Below, piece by piece: positions 1-4,235 of a stretch of DNA of 6,011 bases. The notes under the pieces are model-generated. The model ran no database searches and was not told the origin of the DNA. It was given only the letters and a program-made list of their open reading frames with translations. The translations under genes were made by a program, and so were the position numbers. Numbering within the stretch: the first letter of the stretch is position 1; each line of letters begins with the position of its first letter. The stretch is from Bacteroidota bacterium (GTDB lineage: Bacteria > Bacteroidota > Bacteroidia > Chitinophagales > Chitinophagaceae), in assembly GCA_023396345.1 (NCBI GenBank), contig JAEWWO010000404.1, forward strand, positions 1 to 6,011, written 5' to 3'.

Positions 1-200
1 GCCTGTATCTGATTTACTCTTGCTTCAAAGTCTTTTACCTCTAAATCGTCTCCGTTTACTGTAGCTAACGTAGTTGTGTTTCTAAAAAGACCTCCGCCAC
101 TGCTGAAAGAATCCATAGCAATAAAGGCAATCAAAGCCAAAGCAATCGCTATTACAATAATCCAAGCTCCTTTTTCCTGAATTTTCTGAATTAAAGACAT
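1..200 (-). CDS. ppiD: PpiD/SurA-type periplasmic peptidylprolyl isomerase, N-terminal part only
   Basis: Reading leftwards from an ATG at 200, the frame is open to the window edge and gives 66 residues; the rest lies outside. It starts MSLIQKIQEKGAWII, followed by a hydrophobic membrane segment at about residues 12-29. A Ser/Gly-rich stretch (about 31-37) and then ATVNGDDLEVKDFEARVNQ open the SurA-like chaperone domain. This start plus one membrane anchor plus a 'VNG..' segment is the typical beginning of Bacteroidota PpiD-like proteins. These are inner-membrane-anchored chaperones of about 700 residues that face the periplasm, with SurA_N and parvulin domains, and help fold outer-membrane and secreted proteins. 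The parvulin domain is not in view, so isomerase activity is inferred from the family. There is no Shine-Dalgarno sequence, as is normal for Bacteroidota. A promoter candidate lies about 30 bases upstream. Confidence 0.85.
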   Translation of the reverse strand, partial: MSLIQKIQEKGAWIIVIAIALALIAFIAMDSFSSGGGLFRNTTTLATVNGDDLEVKDFEARVNQIQ

Positions 201-232
201 GTCTGTGTTTTAAAAAATTTAATTTAAGACGG

Positions 233-263
233 CAAAAATAATGTATTCTGTTAATATTACACA
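233..263 (-). promoter_or_regulatory. Candidate Bacteroidota promoter of the ppiD-like gene
   Basis: On the minus strand, TATTTTTG (240 to 233) matches the Bacteroidota -7 consensus TAnnTTTG exactly. TGTG (263 to 260) lies 19 bases upstream and matches the -33 box TTTG in three of four bases. Transcription would start at about 225-229, giving a leader of roughly 25-30 bases before the ATG at 200. The spacing fits the known sigma-ABfr-type promoter layout; activity is inferred. Confidence 0.5.
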
Positions 264-349
264 GTATTTTTCTATGTTCCGCTAAGTTTTTTATATTGTG
301 TGGTGAAGCAGAAGGAAGCATACAAAAGAACAGAATTTTTTGCGGGGTA

Positions 350-369
350 AATATGACATCAATCATATT
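350..369. repeat. Short inverted repeat, 7-bp arms
   Basis: AATATGA (350-356) and TCATATT (363-369) are exact reverse complements separated by CATCAA. The repeat sits in the middle of the divergent spacer. It could be an operator or a small hairpin, but a 7-bp AT-rich repeat is expected by chance fairly often. No function is assigned. Confidence 0.3.
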
Positions 370-465
370 AAAAATTTTGTTTTTTTCTTCGGGGGATAAT
401 AACTTTATATCAGCAACGGAAAATCTGATTAACACTTATATTTTATCGTTTTATTTAAACGAATT

Positions 466-496
466 TTTGTAATTTGCTAATAGATTTTACTATTTG
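466..496 (+). promoter_or_regulatory. Candidate promoter of the 123-residue gene
   Basis: TTTG at 466-469 is followed 19 bases later by ACTATTTG (489-496). The downstream element keeps the TTTG half of the Bacteroidota -7 box; its TA is at 488-489, one base further out than in the consensus. The -33/-7 spacing is right. Predicted transcription start is about 500-503, some 20 bases before the ATG at 521. This argues against the TTG at 494 as the start codon, because that codon lies inside the -7 box. Confidence 0.35.
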
Positions 497-520
497 TTCA
501 CTTTATTAAATTTTAAAACC

Positions 521-892
521 ATGGTGCAAGAAGAAATCTCAGAACTATTATCTGAAAGTAAATCCTGGAAAGACTCTTTAGTGAGTTATCGCGAAACTTA
601 TGTACAGTCTCAGAAAAGTCTTCTCGGTATAGCATCGGGAGAATTGCCGAAAGAGAAACTTAGCGATCTGGAACACTTTCAGAATCAGTTTTATATACAA
701 TTGCTGAATATTCATGATGTGAAGAAAGATATTAAAAACCATATACATCAACTCACGAGCCATACGGAAACACACAGTGCAGATGAATTAAAATCTAACC
801 ACAATAAGCTGAAAGACAGCTATGATTCTTTAGTAAAAGAGCTGGAAAATCTCTCTGAAGAGTTCAAAGAATTTTCATCTGCTACAGCATAA
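521..892 (+). CDS. Hypothetical small helical, coiled-coil-like protein (123 aa)
   Basis: I do not recognise a named family. The ATG at 521 gives 123 residues starting MVQEEISELL. An in-frame TTG at 494 would add nine residues but overlaps the likely promoter, so the ATG is preferred. The protein is charged and almost entirely helix-forming: it has no cysteine, one proline (P43), one tryptophan (W16), and no signal peptide or membrane segment. The segment at about 44-80 (with FQNQFYIQLLNIHDVKKDIKNH) and the segment at about 88-117 have heptad-like hydrophobic spacing, suggesting a small helical bundle or coiled coil in the cytoplasm. A His-rich patch lies between them at about 74-95. The gene is monocistronic: it has its own promoter candidate and a strong terminator 22 bases after the stop. 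Such short conserved-looking helical proteins are common orphans in Bacteroidota; a binding or scaffolding role would be a guess. Confidence 0.75.
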   Translation: MVQEEISELLSESKSWKDSLVSYRETYVQSQKSLLGIASGELPKEKLSDLEHFQNQFYIQLLNIHDVKKDIKNHIHQLTSHTETHSADELKSNHNKLKDSYDSLVKELENLSEEFKEFSSATA

Positions 893-914
893 AATATTAT
901 TTTTTATAATTACT

Positions 915-949
915 AAAGCCTTGCGGAATTAAAACTGCGAGGCTTTTTT
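915..949 (+). terminator. Rho-independent terminator after the 123-residue gene
   Basis: The left arm AAAGCCTTGCG (915-925) pairs with TGCGAGGCTTT (936-946) as an 11-bp stem containing two G-T pairs. The loop is ten bases and the T-run extends through 949. The hairpin begins 22 bases after the stop at 890-892 and ends just before the stop codon of the convergent comM gene at 951. On the minus strand the hairpin is followed by a weaker T-rich tract, so it may partly serve comM as well. Confidence 0.85.
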
Positions 950-950
950 A

Positions 951-2492
951 TCAGCCTGCCCATCCTTCGCGGTCCAGACTTCTGAACTGAATGGCTTCGG
1001 CAACATGCTCCACATTAATGTTTTCCTGATTGTCAAGATCTGCAATGGTACGACTGACTTTTAAAATTCGGTCATACGCTCTGGCACTCAGGTTAAGTCT
1101 TTCCATTGCCTTTTTAAGAACAGCTTCACTGATTTGGTCTAAACGGCAATACTCCTGTAAATGTTTAGAGCTCATTTGTGCATTGGCATATATGCCGGGG
1201 ATGTCTTTATATCTTTCGGTCTGAATATTTCTTGCCTGAATAACCCTTTCCCTGATGGATTCAGATTTTTCTCCGTCTTCTTTTCGGCTTAATTCGCTGA
1301 AAGCAACAGGTGTGACCTCAACATGTAAATCAATCCTGTCGAGTAAAGGTCCTGAAATTTTGTTCAGATATTTTTGAACGGCTCCCGGCGGACAGGTACA
1401 TTCTTTTTCGGGATGATTGTAAAACCCGCATGGACAGGGATTCATGGATGCCAGTAGCATAAAATTGGCAGGAAAATCCATGGTAACTTTAGCCCGTGAA
1501 ATAGAAACCTTTCTTTCTTCCATTGGCTGGCGCATTACTTCCAAAACGGTACGTTTAAATTCGGGCAATTCATCTAAAAACAAAACACCGTTATGCGCCA
1601 GAGAAATCTCTCCCGGCTGCGGAATGCCGCCGCCGCCAACGAGTGCAACATCTGAAATGGTGTGATGCGGCGAACGGAAAGGTCGTTTGCTTACCAGTGT
1701 GCTGTTCTCCGGCAATTTTCCTGATACACTGTGAATTTTAGTTGTCTCCAGTGCTTCTTGCAAAGTCAAGGGAGGAAGTATGGTAGGCAGCCTTTTTGCC
1801 AGCATGGTTTTTCCAGCTCCGGGCGGTCCAATCAAAATAGCGTTGTGGCTTCCCGCTGCGGCTATTTCCAGCGCCCGCTTAATATTTTCCTGACCTTTTA
1901 CATCGGCAAAATCTATGTCAAATAAATATTGTGCATCGTAAAACTCCTGACGGGTGTTGACTTCTACGGGTTTTAACGAACTTTCATCGTTAAAGAATTG
2001 TATCATTTCGTTGATGTGCGTAACGCCGTAAACTTTCAGATGATTCACCATTCCTGCTTCGCGTGCGTTTTGCAGGGGAACTATCAATCCTTTGAACGCT
2101 TCCTTTCTTGCCTGAATGGCTATGGGCAAAGCGCCTTTGATAGGTTGAATAGAACCATCGAGGCTCAACTCACCCATGATTACGTATTTCTCTAATTCTT
2201 CCACATTATCCAGCTGATTGCTCGCGCCCAGCACGCCCATTGCTATGGGTAAATCAAAAGCGGAACCTGTTTTTTTGATGTCAGCCGGAGCCAGATTGAC
2301 CACCAGTTTGGTGCGCGGCATTTTATAACCGTTGTTTTTGATAGCACTTTCTATGCGTTGCAGGCTTTCTTTTACGGCATTATCAGGCAATCCAACAATA
2401 AAATAATTTTGACCATCACTTACATTAACCTCAATGGTAATGGTGATGGCTTCTACACCGTAAACTGCGCTGCCAAAGGTTTTAACAAGCAT
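951..2492 (-). CDS. comM: ComM/YifB family Mg-chelatase-like AAA+ ATPase
   Basis: The frame is complete at 513 residues, the usual family length. The start at 2492 (MLVKTFGSAVYGVEA) is the canonical one. The frame stays open a further 59 codons upstream, but that extension is low-complexity and overlaps the neighbouring gene. Residues about 20-145 form the Lon-protease-like S5-fold ChlI domain. Residues about 190-395 form the Mg_chelatase AAA+ core, with Walker A GPPGAGKT (222-229), Walker B VLFLDE (303-308) and an arginine-containing GPLLDRIDLHVEV (381-393). A CPC...CTC cysteine set (C353, C355, C365, C367) resembles a zinc site. The C-terminal domain holds the sensor-2-like SARAYDRILKVSRT (469-482). 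In Vibrio and Haemophilus, ComM is a hexameric helicase that promotes branch migration during integration of transforming DNA; the ortholog is widespread outside naturally competent species. All ATPase motifs are intact. It lies 100 bases downstream of DUF2442 on the same strand, with no clear promoter of its own seen. Confidence 0.95.
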   Translation of the reverse strand: MLVKTFGSAVYGVEAITITIEVNVSDGQNYFIVGLPDNAVKESLQRIESAIKNNGYKMPRTKLVVNLAPADIKKTGSAFDLPIAMGVLGASNQLDNVEELEKYVIMGELSLDGSIQPIKGALPIAIQARKEAFKGLIVPLQNAREAGMVNHLKVYGVTHINEMIQFFNDESSLKPVEVNTRQEFYDAQYLFDIDFADVKGQENIKRALEIAAAGSHNAILIGPPGAGKTMLAKRLPTILPPLTLQEALETTKIHSVSGKLPENSTLVSKRPFRSPHHTISDVALVGGGGIPQPGEISLAHNGVLFLDELPEFKRTVLEVMRQPMEERKVSISRAKVTMDFPANFMLLASMNPCPCGFYNHPEKECTCPPGAVQKYLNKISGPLLDRIDLHVEVTPVAFSELSRKEDGEKSESIRERVIQARNIQTERYKDIPGIYANAQMSSKHLQEYCRLDQISEAVLKKAMERLNLSARAYDRILKVSRTIADLDNQENINVEHVAEAIQFRSLDREGWAG

Positions 2493-2568
2493 TGCACTAA
2501 AAGAGTTTAAATAAATATAAAAATAATGATTATTTAGAAAAGTAAGAAAAAAGAAAAGAAATGAAATG

Positions 2569-2583
2569 CGTTTTGTGTAAACG
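2569..2583 (-). terminator. Weak terminator-like hairpin after DUF2442
   Basis: CGTTT (2569-2573) and AAACG (2579-2583) form a 5-bp stem with a 5-base loop, ten bases past the DUF2442 stop. On the minus strand it is followed by a pyrimidine-rich tract down to about 2537, rich in T. The stem is short for a terminator, so read-through into comM is quite possible. Confidence 0.3.
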
Positions 2584-2592
2584 GTCCTTATC

Positions 2593-2901
2593 TTAGAATG
2601 CAGAAAGTGCTGCCGAATTATAAGGAATAGATTTGGCATAAGCCAATTCAGGGCTGATATCATAATCACATATAATCATATCGCCATTATAATCTTTTAT
2701 TTCTGCAATGTTTTCCCACAATATTTCGCCAAAAGCTCCTACTTTAACCTGACCAAAAACGTCTTCATCAAAAATCTTGGCAGCATATTTTTGTTTTTTG
2801 TCAACAATGGTTTCTACATTCAGTATGCGTACTTCTCCATTATTGAAATGACAAATCAATCGGTAAGGTTTTTTCGTTGCTATTTTCACTATTTTTCTCA
2901 T
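2593..2901 (-). CDS. DUF2442 domain-containing protein
   Basis: The ATG at 2901 gives 102 residues starting MRKIVKIATKKPYRL. The segments CHFNNGEVRILNVETI (about 17-32), FGQVKVGAFGEILWEN (about 49-64) and CDYDISPELAYAKS (about 77-90) match the DUF2442 pattern of a small beta-rich domain ending in a 'W.N...D..DISPELLY'-like motif. The open frame extends 14 codons further up to an ATG at 2943. That extension is the C-terminal coding region of the upstream DUF4160 gene read in another frame, so 2901 is preferred. With the DUF4160 frame repaired, its TAA overlaps this ATG as TAATG, an arrangement typical of translational coupling. DUF2442 and DUF4160 genes are commonly adjacent in bacterial genomes. 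The function of the pair is not established; small size and patchy distribution have prompted comparison with toxin-antitoxin modules, which is inference only. GC is lower than in the flanking genes. Confidence 0.8.
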   Translation of the reverse strand: MRKIVKIATKKPYRLICHFNNGEVRILNVETIVDKKQKYAAKIFDEDVFGQVKVGAFGEILWENIAEIKDYNGDMIICDYDISPELAYAKSIPYNSAALSAF

Positions 2902-3148
2902 TATTGCAAAGGTTGAATCTTTTGAAATTCTTTTGAATCCCACATTTTTTGTAGTTGTTCTTATGTATTTCAGCCCATGCCGTTACTAACTTTAATTTAC
3001 TTATGGGCAAATCACCATTTAAAATAGTTCCGTTACTGATTAATATATTCGCTTCAAAATCACCATACTTTACTTTAAAATGTGGTGGATTATGATCATT
3101 GAAAAACATATAAATAATTAATCCGTAAAATCTACTAATTTCAGGCAT
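2840..3148 (-). CDS. DUF4160 domain-containing protein, probably frameshifted near its C-terminus
   Basis: The start at 3148 gives the canonical DUF4160 opening MPEISRFYGLIIYMFFND, then HNPPHFKVKYGDFEANI (about 19-35), LPISKLKLVTAWAEIHKNN (about 47-65). The open frame extends 19 codons further upstream, but family similarity begins at this Met. As written, the frame continues to 2840, giving 102 residues with an Asn/Lys-rich tail unlike the family. The other frame right after a run of six A (T at 2945-2950) reads WDSKEFQKIQPLQ and stops at 2901. This resembles the normal family ending (Trp, then K-I-x-P-L). One extra A would restore an 82-residue protein of normal length ending in TAATG with DUF2442. 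So the gene is either disrupted, misread in the assembly, or frameshifted during expression. The second His of the usual PPHFH motif also appears replaced by Lys (K25). Function is unknown; DUF4160 and DUF2442 genes often sit together. Confidence 0.75.
   Translation of the reverse strand: MPEISRFYGLIIYMFFNDHNPPHFKVKYGDFEANILISNGTILNGDLPISKLKLVTAWAEIHKNNYKKCGIQKNFKRFNLCNNEKNSENSNEKTLPIDLSFQ
2901..2950 (-). other. Displaced DUF4160 C-terminus and frameshift site
   Basis: Minus-strand A6 at 2950-2945 is followed by TGTGGGATTC. In the zero frame this reads K-K-C-G-I; one base back it reads K-M-W-D-S-K-E-F-Q-K-I-Q-P-L-Q and then TAA (2903-2901). The second reading has the family-like ending and shares one base with the DUF2442 ATG (2901-2899). 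The shift required is -1 (equivalent to one missing A). Confidence 0.7.
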
Positions 3149-3151
3149 ACC

Positions 3152-3159
3152 CAAAAATA
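3152..3159 (-). promoter_or_regulatory. -7 promoter box immediately before DUF4160
   Basis: On the minus strand TATTTTTG (3159 to 3152) matches TAnnTTTG exactly and ends only three bases before the ATG at 3148. If used, transcription would begin at or within a few bases of the start codon, giving a leaderless or near-leaderless message. No good -33 TTTG is seen at the usual 19-21 base spacing; the nearest TTG (3188 to 3186) is 26 bases upstream. Support is therefore moderate. Confidence 0.4.
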
Positions 3160-3197
3160 TAAATTTTATATGATAAATTAAAAAGCAAGTTAATATT

Positions 3198-4145
3198 TTA
3201 TTCAAATATCCTCGGGTCGTCTGTTATCGCACCATCAATTCCCATTGATTTTAATTCCTGTAATCTTTGTCTGCTGTTTACGGTCCAGGGAATAACTTTC
3301 ATACCGAGTTTATGGCATTCTTTTACGAGTTCGGGTGTCACCAGTTCGTGAGCAGGACTGTAAATGGTCGGTACAAAACTCAGAAACTGCAAATCGCCTT
3401 TAACTCCATTCAAATGATTGGGATAAAGTTTAAATTTTTCCACAGGAATCTGCTGAAATCTTGCTCTTTGCTGAGCAATTTTTTTATCGTCCACTTTTTC
3501 AACGAGTAGGGCCGTTTTTATGTGAGGATAATCTCGATGCATTATTTCCAGTGTTCTTGGGTCGAACGATTGAATGATGACTCTGTCGGCTATGTTTCTC
3601 TGATTGATTACACTCATCATCAGTCTTACAAACTTTTCCGGTTCGGGATGAAGTATATTATCCGAGAAAGGTCTGGTTTTGGTTTCTATGTTATAAAATG
3701 GCGCAGGACGGTTCAGTTGTTGGGCATAAGATTCACAGGATTCAATCAGGTTGCCGAGTAGCGGCACCTGCGCTGCCAGTTTTTTCTGTTCCGGATTGTT
3801 TGGATAAAACCTTAAACCTACATCATATTTTTTAATGGAATCATAATCCATTGTATAATATTTCAAATCAAATGCTTCTTCTTTGTTCACAGGAGTGCCG
3901 TCAGGTTTTGTAGAAAATTCTCCATGAAAATAAGCGTCGTGCGATACAATAACCTGACTGTCCTTGGATATCTGCAAATCCATTTCCAGCGTTTGTATAC
4001 CCATTTTGAGGGCATTTTTCATCGCCGCTATGGTGTTCTCGGGATATAGCGTTTTGCCTCCGCGATGTGCCTGTGTATCAAAATTTTTTTGAGCGGTGCA
4101 GGAAATGGCAAGTATTGCTACAGATAAAAAAAGTAAATTCTTCAT
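3198..4145 (-). CDS. Glycerophosphodiester phosphodiesterase, lipoprotein
   Basis: This 315-residue protein hydrolyses glycerophosphodiesters to glycerol-3-phosphate and an alcohol, by family. The start at 4145 places a lipoprotein signal directly at the N-terminus: MKNLLFLSVAILAIS, then C16. An ATG seven codons upstream (4166) would put a less typical sequence in front. After a short linker come the GDPD motifs: HRGG (27-30, catalytic H27), PENT (35-38), E54 and D56 in LEMDLQ (metal ligands), SHD (68-70, second catalytic H69), E154 in NIETK, QSFDP (192-196), PWTVN (286-290) and GIDGAITDDP (302-311). The region between about 73 and 130 is the usual GDPD insertion. All recognisable catalytic and metal residues are present. 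No surface-export acidic signal follows C16, so a periplasm-facing anchored enzyme is likely. A role in phospholipid head-group salvage is inferred. It lies 49 bases upstream of DUF4160 and is divergent from lepA. Confidence 0.93.
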   Translation of the reverse strand: MKNLLFLSVAILAISCTAQKNFDTQAHRGGKTLYPENTIAAMKNALKMGIQTLEMDLQISKDSQVIVSHDAYFHGEFSTKPDGTPVNKEEAFDLKYYTMDYDSIKKYDVGLRFYPNNPEQKKLAAQVPLLGNLIESCESYAQQLNRPAPFYNIETKTRPFSDNILHPEPEKFVRLMMSVINQRNIADRVIIQSFDPRTLEIMHRDYPHIKTALLVEKVDDKKIAQQRARFQQIPVEKFKLYPNHLNGVKGDLQFLSFVPTIYSPAHELVTPELVKECHKLGMKVIPWTVNSRQRLQELKSMGIDGAITDDPRIFE

Positions 4146-4191
4146 TAGATAAAAATAAAGGCTCAAAATTTATTGCTCAATTATTAGGCAT

Positions 4192-4211
4192 TAATTATTC
4201 ATTAATAATTA
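4192..4211. repeat. AT-only inverted repeat between the GDPD gene and lepA
   Basis: TAATTATT (4192-4199) and AATAATTA (4204-4211) are perfect reverse complements separated by CATT. The repeat lies near the middle of the 90-base divergent spacer, just upstream of the lepA -7 box. The position suits an operator or an A/T-rich promoter upstream element, but in AT-rich DNA it could be chance. Confidence 0.35.
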
Positions 4212-4221
4212 TCCAAATCTT

Positions 4222-4229
4222 TATCTTTG
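4222..4229 (+). promoter_or_regulatory. -7 promoter box of lepA
   Basis: TATCTTTG matches the Bacteroidota TAnnTTTG box exactly and ends six bases before the lepA ATG at 4236. Transcription starting a few bases downstream would give a leader of roughly zero to three bases. No clear -33 TTTG is visible at standard spacing; the upstream DNA is simply AT-rich. Confidence 0.55.
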
Positions 4230-4235
4230 CGCCAC

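Larger units (their letters stand above)
201..520. other. Divergent non-coding spacer
   Basis: This 320-base AT-rich stretch separates two divergently transcribed genes. It holds a promoter candidate for each side (233-263 minus, 466-496 plus) and a short inverted repeat (350-369). An open minus-strand frame from 435 to 82 crosses it but runs out of frame over the ppiD-like start. It gives a Cys- and Phe-rich product with no recognisable domain, so I treat it as chance. No RNA gene or riboswitch fold was recognised between about 265 and 465. Confidence 0.6.

Noticed and set aside
82..435. Open minus-strand frame of 117 codons across the divergent spacer
   Set aside because: It overlaps the ppiD-like start in another frame, has a Cys/Phe-rich product with no recognisable domain, and crosses the likely ppiD promoter.
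494..520. TTG start nine codons upstream for the 123-residue gene
   Set aside because: It lies within the candidate -7 box, and a good ATG follows at 521.
2536..2568. Purine-rich tract between comM and DUF2442
   Set aside because: Interrupted by several T and A/T-rich overall; no repeat unit or triplex-forming pattern beyond composition.
2493..2669. 59-codon upstream extension of the comM frame
   Set aside because: Low-complexity, Phe-rich translation; overlaps the end of DUF2442; family members start at MLVKTFG.
4164..4172. TAAATTTTG on the minus strand as a -7 box for the GDPD gene
   Set aside because: The spacing between TA and TTTG is one base too long and no -33 box stands at the right distance, so it is not listed as a feature.
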